A stretch of DNA of 64,000 bases from Bacillus sp. FJAT-28004 (GTDB lineage Bacteria > Bacillota > Bacilli > Paenibacillales > Paenibacillaceae). Positions 25,254 to 34,373 of this stretch are shown piece after piece. The DNA is taken from NCBI RefSeq assembly GCF_001280845.1, contig NZ_LGHP01000004.1:251261-315260 (forward strand), given 5' to 3'. The translations under genes were made by a program, and so were the position numbers. Each line of letters begins with the position of its first letter. The stretch's first letter is position 1. The notes beneath the pieces were generated by a model that had not been told where the DNA came from, did no database searches, and saw only the letters and a list, made by a program, of their open reading frames with translations.

Positions 25254-26330
25254 TTAAGTAATTGGAATATATTCGCCGTTCCATTCATATTGGTAGCCAT
25301 CATTTATCCGAATATAACCTAGAATAAAGCGATGTCTCTCCCTGTAGAAAACATCGGAGTAATTCTGATTGTCTCGATTACCCTCTGCTACTAATACCTG
25401 TGTATCCTCACAGCTTAAAATAATTCCAATATGATCATGTGGATCATCAGAGAGCAGCTTATCGTAAATGACAATATCACCTCGCTGAGGTGTAAATCCA
25501 TCATGTCCGTCCTTATGTAAAAATCCGGTTTCAGGCAGCTGTGCCCATTCTAGCCAAGCAGCTACACCAGCGAAACGGCAAACACCGTTTGGGTAACGAA
25601 TAGGAAGATGAAGGCCAGCTAATCTGCAGCAATGATAAACAAATGCAGCACACCAGCTATTTTTCAGCACTTTATAAATAGCTGAGTCTGGCCAATAACG
25701 GCAAATTTCCCTATACCGTTCATCGCCAGGCACACCAATGATATCTTCACGTGCAAGCGTCTCCGCGATTTCGGCAAGAAGCTCCCGTGTATCTAAACGA
25801 TCATGCATCCATTCTCTGTTCTTGCTTTTTTCCTCTCTTATACTTTTGGAGGTAATCATTAACTCCTTTAACACATATTCAAGTCTGCTCTTCCCATCCT
25901 GATCGAAATAAATGTCTGGTTTGTGAAGATACAATTGCAATACGTAGGCATCCTTTAAAATCTCTTCAAAAGGTCCTTGGATGCTGCTCCTGTCTTCGTG
26001 ATAAAAGATCGCTCTAAGAATCGTATTCTGCTCTTCATTCGTAAACAGATCCAAATCCCTAATAAAAGGTCGGACTGATTCTGCGCTGTTAAGTCCTGAA
26101 AATTCGCAAATTCCGGTTTTGTATTCATAAAAACGGTGAAGCAATCCTGCGATTGATGCGAGTTCAGAATCCTGTCCTCTTCTCATCGCTAGCAAGGAAG
26201 CCAAGCTAGAAACGCCGAACAAATGAATGGATGCTTCCTGTTTCTCTACCTCATTATTCATCGATGAAATCAATTCTTGAACAAAAAAACGAATGCTTTC
26301 CATTCGATTCTCTTTTTTAACAGTGTTCAA
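25254..26330 (-). CDS. HD-like domain fused to a CHAP amidase/peptidase domain
   Basis: A 358-residue protein with two halves. Residues about 30-150 look like an HD hydrolase fold (SLLAMRRG, AGLLHRFYEYK, AIFYHEDRSS, EEILKDAYVLQLYLH), but the usual HD pair reads HR and the closing KDAD reads KDAY, so metal binding is probably lost. Residues about 215-345 are a CHAP-type domain: the Cys in KNSWCAAFVYHCC, then RGDIVIY and DHIGIIL with the His. CHAP domains cut peptidoglycan peptides or related amides. There is no signal peptide, so it would act in the cytoplasm or in the mother cell. The TTG start has AAGGAGGAG upstream. Confidence 0.75.
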   Translation of the reverse strand: MNTVKKENRMESIRFFVQELISSMNNEVEKQEASIHLFGVSSLASLLAMRRGQDSELASIAGLLHRFYEYKTGICEFSGLNSAESVRPFIRDLDLFTNEEQNTILRAIFYHEDRSSIQGPFEEILKDAYVLQLYLHKPDIYFDQDGKSRLEYVLKELMITSKSIREEKSKNREWMHDRLDTRELLAEIAETLAREDIIGVPGDERYREICRYWPDSAIYKVLKNSWCAAFVYHCCRLAGLHLPIRYPNGVCRFAGVAAWLEWAQLPETGFLHKDGHDGFTPQRGDIVIYDKLLSDDPHDHIGIILSCEDTQVLVAEGNRDNQNYSDVFYRERHRFILGYIRINDGYQYEWNGEYIPIT

Positions 26331-26359
26331 CTGGGCTCCTCCTTCACTTGAATAACATG

Positions 26360-26632
26360 CTACCGCTTATTTCTATTTTTCGCTGCAAGCAGTCGATTGA
26401 TCGTAGCTCCGCTCTCCGCTTCAGCCTGCTGATTCACATTATTCCTCTTCAAATCGCTTGAACCGTTAAGATCGTCATTTCTAACCTGTTCAAACTCTCT
26501 TGTTGGCGCTTGAGTACTAGAATCACCTGCAATAGAGTTGCTCATATTCAGCTCAGAGCCTCGTTTGCCTGCCTTGCGATAAATCCGTATAGTTCCGATT
26601 GACATTCGCTCGGAATATAAACGCTTGATCAT
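26360..26632 (-). CDS. Small hypothetical protein
   Basis: A 90-residue frame with a basic N-terminus (IKRLYSERM, YRKAGKRG), a polar disordered middle and a basic C-terminus (INRLLAAKNRNKR). I do not recognise it. GGAGG directly abuts the first ATG, which is too close, and neither internal ATG (codons 10 and 30) has a good box, so the start is uncertain. It lies 29 bases upstream of the HD/CHAP gene on the same strand and may be co-transcribed. Confidence 0.42.
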   Translation of the reverse strand: MIKRLYSERMSIGTIRIYRKAGKRGSELNMSNSIAGDSSTQAPTREFEQVRNDDLNGSSDLKRNNVNQQAEAESGATINRLLAAKNRNKR

Positions 26633-26785
26633 CCTCCAAGGACATATTTGTTACAGTCCGTTCAACTGCAGCATTTAACCCAGAGGAGTTTTGCGAAGCA
26701 AAACTTACTTCGTAAGCATGACTTAGCAAAGTAATACTCTACTTCAATATCTTCATTTATACATTCATACTCCACTCCGCAATCA

Positions 26786-27691
26786 TTATTTCCTTTTTAT
26801 ACGAGGACGTAGTCGACGGATACCTAGCCATAAAGCAAGGATTGAGAGAAGCGAATACACAATGACGAACTCCTGCCATAAAGCAAGTGGTGCATTGTTC
26901 ATTGACTGTCTGCTCGTATTTACGGAAAAAGCTTGATCTGAGATAGATGGATCTAGAATGCTGTATAAGGCAGCTGCTGGATTCCAAGCAATGACATGAC
27001 CGATCCAGCCGTACGAATTTGTAGTTGATACCGGCAATTGTTCCACCACGCCAATGAGCACTATATAAAATAGAGCCGTTCCGCCAAACAAAAACAAGGT
27101 TAGACCGTACGTCACAATCACAGATATCATCGTTCGCTTGAACAGCGTCGAGAACGATATACCGAATGCACCAAGTACAAACATAATGAACAAATAAAAT
27201 AAAAAGACAAGAAAAAGCTGTTTTGGTGAGATGCCGCCATATAAAAAAATCATGCTGTATACAGGAATCGTACTGATAACGATGAGCACCATGAAACTCA
27301 GAGAAGACACTAGCTTGCTTAGAATGATCGTTGCCGAGCTTTGCTGTGTCGTAAGCAGCAAATTAAGCGTCTGCTTCTCTCGCTCTCCACTGATGACACC
27401 GGAAGTAAGACCTGGGGCCATGAAAGCGATCAAACCAAGCTGCGCCATACTCATAAAATAAAACAAAATCTTGCTTTGCTCTGGATTAAACGACTGTCCG
27501 CGTCCAGAAGTCACTTCTGATAAATAAATCGCGCTTAATGCCAGTAAGCCAATTGCAAATAAATAAGAGAACAACGTCCACATCGCACGCGGAGTCCTCA
27601 TTCTTAGTTTGAACTCTTTGTTCAATACAGGGTTAATAAGCTGATTACGCCAGCTTATTCGGTCTGACCTTGCCGCTGATTGCTCCTTCAT
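26786..27691 (-). CDS. ABC-2 type transporter permease
   Basis: A 301-residue membrane protein with six predicted helices of the ABC-2/GldF-type permease fold. The conserved GVISGEREKQTLNLLLTTQ segment after the second helix is the coupling motif of these permeases. It overlaps the ATPase gene by four bases (ATGA), and that gene overlaps the 787-residue protein in the same way, so the three are translationally coupled. The cargo is unknown; relatives serve gliding, antibiotic export or lipid processes. Confidence 0.88.
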   Translation of the reverse strand: MKEQSAARSDRISWRNQLINPVLNKEFKLRMRTPRAMWTLFSYLFAIGLLALSAIYLSEVTSGRGQSFNPEQSKILFYFMSMAQLGLIAFMAPGLTSGVISGEREKQTLNLLLTTQQSSATIILSKLVSSLSFMVLIVISTIPVYSMIFLYGGISPKQLFLVFLFYLFIMFVLGAFGISFSTLFKRTMISVIVTYGLTLFLFGGTALFYIVLIGVVEQLPVSTTNSYGWIGHVIAWNPAAALYSILDPSISDQAFSVNTSRQSMNNAPLALWQEFVIVYSLLSILALWLGIRRLRPRIKRK

Positions 27692-28713
27692 TCGAGTCCG
27701 TCGCCTCCCTTCGTAATTTCCAAAAACACGTCCTCGAGATTCGTTTGAGCTTCGCTGAAGGAAATAAGTTGAAATCCAGCTTCTACAAGCTCATGAAGCA
27801 GCCGTGATTGCTCCGCATCCTGACCGCCAAAATGAATCTGAATCCCTCGTTCATCTCTTAAAATCCGGTTGACATAAGGACGTTCACGTAAGAAGTGTTC
27901 CGCTTCTGATTCTCGACCTTGCAATCTCACATGCAGTAATCGTTTTACCCGTAATCTATTTTGAATATCTGTGACATTTCCAATCGCAATCATTTCACCA
28001 TGCTCAATGACGCCGATTTCATCTACCATTTCCGCGAGCTCAGGCAAAATATGCGACGAAATAATAATCGTTTTGCCCATGGACTTAAGCTCTCGCAAAA
28101 TTTCGCGCATCTCAATCCGTGCACGCGGATCAAGGCCTGAAGCAGGCTCGTCTAGAATAAGCAGCTCTGGATCATGAACGAGGCAGCGCGCGAGGCAAAG
28201 CCGCTGCTTCATCCCCCGAGAGAGCGAATCTACATAAGCATCTTTTTTATCACTTAAATTAACAAGCTCCAGCAATTGCGGAATCAGCTGTTCCCGCTCC
28301 GCCTTCGGTATTCCATAGCTAGCTCCGTAGAAATGCAAATATTCTATCGTTTTGAATTGGTCGTACACACCAAAAAAATCTGGCATATATCCAATTCGCT
28401 TTCGCACTTCATGAGGATGTATCGTTACGTCAAATCCGTCTACTTTGGCGATTCCAGAAGTGGGTATCATTAACGTGGCTAGAATAGACATCGTTGTTGA
28501 TTTCCCCGCTCCATTTGGTCCAACAAATCCAAAAACTGTTCCTTTTTGAATCGTTAAATCGATCGACTTAAGAGCTTGAAATGTTCCGAATGTTTTGGAA
28601 AGCTGCTTGATTTCAATCATTGGCACTTCAAACTGCTCATTTGATGGTTGAACTAATGGAGCCGAATTAGCCAATTCAACATTAATGATTTCTATATCGT
28701 TATTTTTGTTCAT
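27688..28713 (-). CDS. ABC transporter ATP-binding protein
   Basis: A 341-residue ATPase of the CcmA/GldA group. Walker A is GPNGAGKST, the Q-loop is GYMPDFFGVYDQ, the signature is LSRGMKQRLCLARCLV, and Walker B is LLILDEPASGLDPRAR. An N-terminal extension of about 30 residues precedes the domain; a C-terminal domain of about 80 residues follows, common in drug and lipid exporters. It works with the permease encoded directly downstream and probably with the large membrane protein upstream. Confidence 0.92.
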   Translation of the reverse strand: MNKNNDIEIINVELANSAPLVQPSNEQFEVPMIEIKQLSKTFGTFQALKSIDLTIQKGTVFGFVGPNGAGKSTTMSILATLMIPTSGIAKVDGFDVTIHPHEVRKRIGYMPDFFGVYDQFKTIEYLHFYGASYGIPKAEREQLIPQLLELVNLSDKKDAYVDSLSRGMKQRLCLARCLVHDPELLILDEPASGLDPRARIEMREILRELKSMGKTIIISSHILPELAEMVDEIGVIEHGEMIAIGNVTDIQNRLRVKRLLHVRLQGRESEAEHFLRERPYVNRILRDERGIQIHFGGQDAEQSRLLHELVEAGFQLISFSEAQTNLEDVFLEITKGGDGLE

Positions 28714-31073
28714 TTTGTCCGTATCTCTCCTTCTAAAGCAATCTGCGGCAAGCTCGTTTCCACAGAACCAATGACCGAAAACTTCATCCGAACCATTTGA
28801 TTATTAATTAAATACTCATTTGGCGCTGCTGCGGCACTGTTCGTATCTGTCCAACTGCCTGTTTTTTCGTTCCAGACCGTCAGTGCAAGATTTGTAGTTT
28901 TTGTACCACTGTTGAAAAGAATTTCTAGATGGTCGTATACGGCCGCATGATCATTTGGGAGTAAATACTCAAAGGTAAGCTCACCCTCGCCTATTGAATA
29001 ATTTCCATTACCGTAGTTTTCCAAATGACTTGTAGCATTTTCTGTAATAATCGGATTAATTAATCCTGCTGGTACGATGACACGATTTCCATCAATAAAC
29101 GCAGTGTCAACTTTCTGAACCCAAAGCTTCAAATTATCCGTCCGAATGGTTTCACCGTTCACCTTGTACTTCTGCTCATGATCCGTGCTAAAGCCAATCA
29201 ATAAAGGGTCTGGTGGAATAATGCCCCCATTGCCCCGGTTGACATATCTGTCGACAAGCTGACGCTCGCGATTATAATCATCTTTACCTCGGTTTGATGG
29301 ATACGGAAACATCATCTGTCCATAAGGATAATAACCAGACTGATTGTTCGTCTTTTTTGTTATCGTCGTTTGCCCGCTCTCGCCTCGCTTCAAGTCACCA
29401 ATGAGCTGAGCTTGACCATTGATGAGCAAGGATACATTCGTAAGATCAGTCGTCGTATTATTGGTAGCACTAACCTCAATCGAATGGCGGCTCTGTTTGT
29501 ACGCAAGCGTTAACTGCCCCGTATCGCTATTCATTGTCTGCTTTTCCATCCATACCTTACGTGTTGACCAATAAGGAACGGATCGCCACACCGCTGTAGT
29601 CGTGTTATTTTCTGAAATCAATTGTGTTTTACCATCGGTAGCTGGGTTTCCGTTCTGGTTATAATTGGAATAAAAAATTAAATTTTCTTTTTTATCAAAT
29701 TCAGCGGTCACCGTACCTCCACTTGGTATAAACACCGCCGTTGCACCTGATCGAACAGCGTCACCTTGCCCTGTGAGTTCAATGATCTCAATCGTATGAG
29801 CTGATAAGTTTCGCTTATCATCAGCGCCAAAGAAAAAGATTGCAACTCCGGTAACGACAGAAAAAGCTGGAATAAGCCACCATGACCATTCTCTACGATC
29901 TGTTTTGGCTAATATGATATACAGCACTGGTGCAACTATGATCATGTAGCCGACAAACATCCACAAAAGGAGCATGAAGTTGGGTGGTTTAATCGAAGGG
30001 AATTCATCAACAATACTTTCAATATTCCATAACATGCTATTCGAGCTGTTCATCATGCCTGGCTGCAGCGGCGTCAAATTGTTTTTCAGCAGCTTCGCCC
30101 AAAGCATCGCACTTCCTGCCCAAGTAGACATGGGCTCAAGTGAAGGATCAAAGGCGATATAAATAACGCTGCCAAATCCATAATTACGAGACACGACTAG
30201 CGGCAAATTATTCTCAGCCACGTCTGTTTTGCCATCGATTATGCGCCCTGTCGAGATGACCAAAGGTTTTTCTAATGTAAGTGGCGTACCTCCGAAGCTG
30301 GCAATTGAAGCCGCGCTAGATATCGTCGACGTGCCAGACGCTTCGAGCGGTGAAATTTCATGAAAGGCTTCTGCGGTTTTGCTATAGCCCGCTCCTCCAG
30401 ATAACACGAGTGTTCCGCCTTGCTGTACCCAATTCGTGATGGCTTCAATTTGAGGCTCCGTCCAGCCTGCTGTAGCCATATCATTAATAACAATAGTATT
30501 TAGTGTTTTGAGCAAAACAGGATCATTCGGTAATTCCTTTTCATCAATCGGTATAACCGTTATCTCATAGCCACGTTGATTTAATGATGGCATAAAGTTC
30601 AAAGTATCCGGATCGCGAGAAATAACACCAATGGTATAACTGCTTGCCGTCCTTACGTCTATGTAATCGTTGCCGATAATTGGAATAATTTTTCCTGATT
30701 TGTATGAGTCCTTATAAAATTGAATTTTACTATTGTTCTTATTCAGAACCTCACCTGGGATTGAAGCTGTTAGTTGTATGGCTGTACCTTGTGGCAGCTC
30801 GACAGGAATGACCAAGTCATTTGCTCCAGTTATGGTAACTACAACATCCCCCTTCAAATCCTCAGAGGTACGGTTGGTCAGTGTAAGCCTTGCCGGATAC
30901 CACTCATTTTGCTTCATATAGCCTTGAAAGCCGACACTCGTTTCCAAAGCAATTCCATTCTCCAATGATGCTGCCTGCACGCTGCCAGATATGCCTAAAA
31001 AAGCTGCTATCATACTGATAATAACCGCATACGCGATTGTTCGATTTCTAAAGTTAATAAAACGGTTCACCAT
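28710..31073 (-). CDS. Large secreted/membrane protein of an ABC-2 system
   Basis: A 787-residue protein whose exact family I do not recognise. It has a signal peptide (cleavage after VQA), an N-terminal beta-rich domain, a GATase-like or Rossmann segment (WVQQGGTLVLSGGAGYS, around residue 215), two or more membrane helices around residues 370-430 (LLLWMFVGYMIIVAPVLYII and a second one), and a large outer beta-rich C-terminal region. This layout is like GldG-type or DUF4350-type partners of ABC-2 transporters. AGGGAT is five bases from the ATG at 31073. Its stop overlaps the ATPase start by four bases. Confidence 0.7.
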   Translation of the reverse strand: MVNRFINFRNRTIAYAVIISMIAAFLGISGSVQAASLENGIALETSVGFQGYMKQNEWYPARLTLTNRTSEDLKGDVVVTITGANDLVIPVELPQGTAIQLTASIPGEVLNKNNSKIQFYKDSYKSGKIIPIIGNDYIDVRTASSYTIGVISRDPDTLNFMPSLNQRGYEITVIPIDEKELPNDPVLLKTLNTIVINDMATAGWTEPQIEAITNWVQQGGTLVLSGGAGYSKTAEAFHEISPLEASGTSTISSAASIASFGGTPLTLEKPLVISTGRIIDGKTDVAENNLPLVVSRNYGFGSVIYIAFDPSLEPMSTWAGSAMLWAKLLKNNLTPLQPGMMNSSNSMLWNIESIVDEFPSIKPPNFMLLLWMFVGYMIIVAPVLYIILAKTDRREWSWWLIPAFSVVTGVAIFFFGADDKRNLSAHTIEIIELTGQGDAVRSGATAVFIPSGGTVTAEFDKKENLIFYSNYNQNGNPATDGKTQLISENNTTTAVWRSVPYWSTRKVWMEKQTMNSDTGQLTLAYKQSRHSIEVSATNNTTTDLTNVSLLINGQAQLIGDLKRGESGQTTITKKTNNQSGYYPYGQMMFPYPSNRGKDDYNRERQLVDRYVNRGNGGIIPPDPLLIGFSTDHEQKYKVNGETIRTDNLKLWVQKVDTAFIDGNRVIVPAGLINPIITENATSHLENYGNGNYSIGEGELTFEYLLPNDHAAVYDHLEILFNSGTKTTNLALTVWNEKTGSWTDTNSAAAAPNEYLINNQMVRMKFSVIGSVETSLPQIALEGEIRTK

Positions 31074-31259
31074 TTGATCCCTCTCTTTACTTGATATTCC
31101 AATTATATACATCCTTATTTTAACGGATTTTACAAATGGATTGTTGCATTATTTTCCAAACAAACATAAAAAACACAAAAAAACGACAAAACTCGATCCT
31201 ATAAGCTGCGCTTACGGTGTTCAAAGTTTCATCGTTTTCCAGTTCTATGGTAAATTTAC

Positions 31260-31571
31260 TTATAGACGCACTGCCGTTCCACTAACAGCTACCATCAGCA
31301 TTCCTTCGCGCACTACCTCATAATCGATGTCAATTGCAACGATAGCATTTGCTCCAAGTGAAGAAGCTTGATTTTTCATCTCTCCAATGGCTACGTCGCG
31401 AGCTTCCTTCAGCTTGCTCTCATATGCACCAGAGCGACCTCCAACGATGTCAGTAATCGATGCAAAGAAGTCACGAACAACGTTTGCGCCCATAATTGCT
31501 TCTCCCGTAACGACTCCTAGATAATCTTGAATGGGGCGTCCTTCTATTGTTGGTGTTGTTGAAATTAGCAT
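31260..31571 (-). CDS. UPF0145 (YbjQ-like) family protein
   Basis: A 103-residue protein of the YbjQ/UPF0145 family, which assembles into pentameric rings; its function is not settled, though some annotations call it heavy-metal-binding. Motifs are PTIEGRPIQDYLGVVTGEAIMGANVV, the central RSGAYESKLKEARD and the closing LGANAIVAIDIDYE. AGGAGGAG lies before the ATG. It stands alone between the ABC system and the DUF3889 gene. Confidence 0.9.
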   Translation of the reverse strand: MLISTTPTIEGRPIQDYLGVVTGEAIMGANVVRDFFASITDIVGGRSGAYESKLKEARDVAIGEMKNQASSLGANAIVAIDIDYEVVREGMLMVAVSGTAVRL

Positions 31572-31653
31572 TGTTATGCTCCTCCTGCTTCTTTAAGAAG
31601 CTATTAATTAAAACATTTGCTTATAATACGAGCAACTCTACTTCATGTTTCAA

Positions 31654-31995
31654 TTAAATGCCATCATTCAGTTCCTTCAAATTTACGTTAATGAGTTTAT
31701 CCGTATCCGTACTCACTTTAATGGTAACACGAATAGCAATTTGTTTGGCATCTTTATTTAACAGCAGAACGAAGGACTCCTCTGACTCTCCATTCGGAAG
31801 CTTTTTTCTTCCTTCATATTTGTAGTTGACGATAGAAGCATCACTGTAAGCTTTTGACGTTTCCTGCATGGCCAACTTTCCCCACTTTGCGTAGGATGGC
31901 TCCGCGTGCAAGGCAGCAGTTTCCAACACAATGACGTCCGAATGTGTGAAGCTGAGCAGAGCAAATACAGCCTTAATTACAATATTAATTATCAT
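31654..31995 (-). CDS. DUF3889-type secreted small protein
   Basis: A 113-residue protein with a hydrophobic N-terminus that could be a signal peptide or anchor, followed by EPSYAKWGKLAMQET and then a beta-rich region. The phrase EPSYAKWG is what I recall for DUF3889 proteins of Bacillales, whose function is unknown. The ribosome binding site is weak (GGTGG about 10 bases upstream). It faces the His/Met-rich gene with a 160-base divergent intergenic region. Confidence 0.6.
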   Translation of the reverse strand: MIINIVIKAVFALLSFTHSDVIVLETAALHAEPSYAKWGKLAMQETSKAYSDASIVNYKYEGRKKLPNGESEESFVLLLNKDAKQIAIRVTIKVSTDTDKLINVNLKELNDGI

Positions 31996-32155
31996 TTACA
32001 CGAACCACCTATTTCATTGATTGTAATGGTACTAGCGTCACCCTCTTCGCTGTGTACTATTCTTAAATGGTGAAGGTTTTAGCCCATTTTATAGGGATAA
32101 GTGCCCTTTATTCGTTCAAAGCATATTGTAGAGTATGATAAAAAGGAGGCACACC

Positions 32156-32668
32156 ATGATACGCAATCAATCTTATATGCCACAATCGGCTGTTATGCCC
32201 GAGTATTTCCAACAAATGCAAACTAGCCCGAATCAGGCAAATTTGGGGCCGCAAACTGCAAATGCAGAGACTGCTCCCCCCCAATATCATTGCTGTGTTG
32301 ATTTAAGCCAAATGCATCACTATCCTCACATGCACGACTTCCACCACATGCATCACCCCCATCACATGATGGATGACTTTCATCCGATGATGGAGGATTT
32401 CCACCACATGCATCACTTTCACCCCATGATGGATGATTTCCATCACATGCATCACGATCATCATATGATGGATGAAATGTGGGATGAGCATATGCACTAC
32501 GATCACCATCATTATCATGATGGGTGGGAGCATATGACATTAGACTATCATCATGCTTGGTTCCATCCTATGATGCATCATCACCCGCATCATGTCTGCT
32601 TTCCGGTTACATGCCAGCCAGCTGGTGAGCAGCTGCAGAAGGCTGCAGTAGAAAAGCCTTACGGTTAA
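32156..32668 (+). CDS. His/Met/Asp-rich repeat protein, probable metal binder
   Basis: A 170-residue protein whose middle (about residues 50-150) is mostly His, Met, Asp and Phe in near repeats such as DDFHPMMEDFHHMHHFHP. The two DNA copies of the unit at 32398-32418 and 32437-32457 are almost identical, so the tract grew by duplication. A Cys pair (HCC) precedes it and VCFPVTC follows it. Such density of His and Met is expected to bind Cu or Ni/Zn. No signal peptide or membrane helix is seen. The start ATG at 32156 follows AAAGGAGG; it is the only plus-strand gene between 16.9 and 45 kb. Confidence 0.75.
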   Translation: MIRNQSYMPQSAVMPEYFQQMQTSPNQANLGPQTANAETAPPQYHCCVDLSQMHHYPHMHDFHHMHHPHHMMDDFHPMMEDFHHMHHFHPMMDDFHHMHHDHHMMDEMWDEHMHYDHHHYHDGWEHMTLDYHHAWFHPMMHHHPHHVCFPVTCQPAGEQLQKAAVEKPYG

Positions 32669-32682
32669 AAAAGAAAAACACA

Positions 32683-32723
32683 AAAGGGCAGATTGAATGG
32701 TAATACCATTCAATCTGCCCTTT
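32683..32723. terminator. Bidirectional terminator
   Basis: A perfect 18-pair hairpin (AAAGGGCAGATTGAATGG with its complement, loop TAATA). It ends the His-rich gene on the plus strand and the SagB gene, 14 bases away, on the minus strand. Confidence 0.92.
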
Positions 32724-32736
32724 ATCTTACATTCAA

Positions 32737-34317
32737 TTATTGCGATAAACTGCCTTCGAGCCGTGAACGTGCCCGACATGGGCCGATTGGAATTTGAATC
32801 AGACTCGTTTGTCCGATTGGAGTTAATCCATAAAGCTCATTCATGGAACTAACGTCGAACCCAAGCAGCGGTCGTCCTTCCATTCCTATTGCGCAAGCTG
32901 CGAGCAGCAAACGCTGAACCAGCATTCCCGCTTCCATTTGTTGAATACGATAGCCACGATAACCAAGCTCGGTGTGAAGATGTTCCAGATCGGCGGCCAC
33001 ATGAAAGCTAAGCGGTACCTGGAATAAATTCACGTTATCCAAAGACATGCCATACTGAAGCCATGGCCTTTGATCGCCTTCACGGACAAGCTGCAATACA
33101 TGAGCCTTTGCATCATAGTGATATGCTCCATCTCGTATCCCATGAACACCATAAAAGCAGCCATATAACTTTACGCGAGATATTGGACTCTGCATCGAAC
33201 CATCCAAATCATTTCTATACTTATATGAAATCATGATCTCTTGCAATAGTGCCGCCAAATCCATTTGACTCACCGCTTGCAATATAAATTCATTCTCTGG
33301 TGAATAACGTTGCCTGCATACCGATGCTAAATCATATGTCAGCCTATTTACTTGAGGTAAAACATGACCATCGCTTTGATTAACCGTCTTTTCTTCCCTT
33401 CCCAGCTGTTTAAATGCTAATGCGGAATCCATGATGGATGCTTCATTGAGCTTAATCAGCATCGGATAGTTCAATACGTTTTTTGAACGCATATAGTGTT
33501 CGTGCTCTATGATAGGTAGATCACTGCATAATTCTGCTAATGACATCAGGTTTTTGGTGCTAGTATCATTATGGAACCATTCCATATTGGAATCTATCGT
33601 AAGGGGAATCACAGCATATACACTTTCCTCTGAGTCTGGCAGCCCAAGCAAATGGTTGATGGCACGGTCAAGAAACTGAAAGTAAACACCCGCTTCAAAG
33701 TCAAAACGCTTCGCTACCTCAAGCAGTTGACCAATTAACAAACCTGCATCTAATCCCTGCAAACGATATGAAAAATTATTGTATTTATAAAAATTTTTCC
33801 AAAAAAAAGTAGATACAAAAACAGCTCCGAAGCAGCTTGATAAATCGCAACGGTTACCGAGAGCATTGCCTAAGTAACGATCGAATTGACCCTCCCGCAG
33901 CAAAATCAATCGATGATGAGCCGCATCATAATGATAAATCCCGTTAGGTAAATCATCCAACTTCAGATAAAGATACATTTCGCTAGGATACAGCCCACCA
34001 CCTGAAGGAACAAACCTTCTGCAAAGCTGCAATAAGCTTTCCCATTCCTCCCCTGTATTTTGTTCGATAACAGCATGACTAAGCTGTGCCAGCCCGAATG
34101 TGTACCACAGAAAATGGCCTATATCCCGAAGCGTTGGCATCGCTTGATCTCTTTTGCCCGTTAGCGTAAGCGGAACATCCGAAGCGAGTGGAAATACAGG
34201 AAGATGACGATATAGTTTATACGGTAGAGGAGCGTTATCCCAATCAATTTCGACATCTTTCGGCTTGGTTTTGTCTGGGTCGTATTGCAATTGGTGCAAA
34301 AATGCCTTCAGACTCAT
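32737..34317 (-). CDS. SagB-type azoline dehydrogenase, two nitroreductase-like halves
   Basis: FMN-dependent SagB-type enzymes oxidise thiazolines and oxazolines to thiazoles and oxazoles in TOMM peptides. This 526-residue protein is about twice a single nitroreductase domain; the halves (about 60-280 and 300-526) repeat the same pattern, for example RFVPSGGGLYPSEMYL with YHYDAAHHRLILLREG in the first and GAYHYDAKAHVLQLVREG in the second. The Arg-Pro-Ser-Gly-Gly type motif that contacts FMN is intact only in the first half, so the second may be structural. AGGAGG seven bases before the ATG at 34317 sets the start. It is the last gene of the TOMM operon. Confidence 0.9.
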   Translation of the reverse strand: MSLKAFLHQLQYDPDKTKPKDVEIDWDNAPLPYKLYRHLPVFPLASDVPLTLTGKRDQAMPTLRDIGHFLWYTFGLAQLSHAVIEQNTGEEWESLLQLCRRFVPSGGGLYPSEMYLYLKLDDLPNGIYHYDAAHHRLILLREGQFDRYLGNALGNRCDLSSCFGAVFVSTFFWKNFYKYNNFSYRLQGLDAGLLIGQLLEVAKRFDFEAGVYFQFLDRAINHLLGLPDSEESVYAVIPLTIDSNMEWFHNDTSTKNLMSLAELCSDLPIIEHEHYMRSKNVLNYPMLIKLNEASIMDSALAFKQLGREEKTVNQSDGHVLPQVNRLTYDLASVCRQRYSPENEFILQAVSQMDLAALLQEIMISYKYRNDLDGSMQSPISRVKLYGCFYGVHGIRDGAYHYDAKAHVLQLVREGDQRPWLQYGMSLDNVNLFQVPLSFHVAADLEHLHTELGYRGYRIQQMEAGMLVQRLLLAACAIGMEGRPLLGFDVSSMNELYGLTPIGQTSLIQIPIGPCRARSRLEGSLSQ

Positions 34318-34373
34318 TTCTCTTCCTCCTAAGTCCCAGCACAAGAAAACTATCTTAAAATAGCAGAAAGTGA

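Noticed and set aside
26690..26730. AGTTTTGC-GAA-GCAAAACT hairpin downstream of the 90-residue gene's promoter side
   Set aside because: No U-tract follows on either strand, so I do not call it a terminator; no other function is visible.
32320..32500. CRISPR-like tandem repeats
   Set aside because: The repeats are in frame inside a coding region with no unique spacers, and no cas genes are present.
32223..32540. 105-codon and 76-codon frames antisense to the His-rich gene
   Set aside because: They arise from the low-complexity CATCAC repeat read on the other strand; the plus-strand gene has the start, box and terminator.
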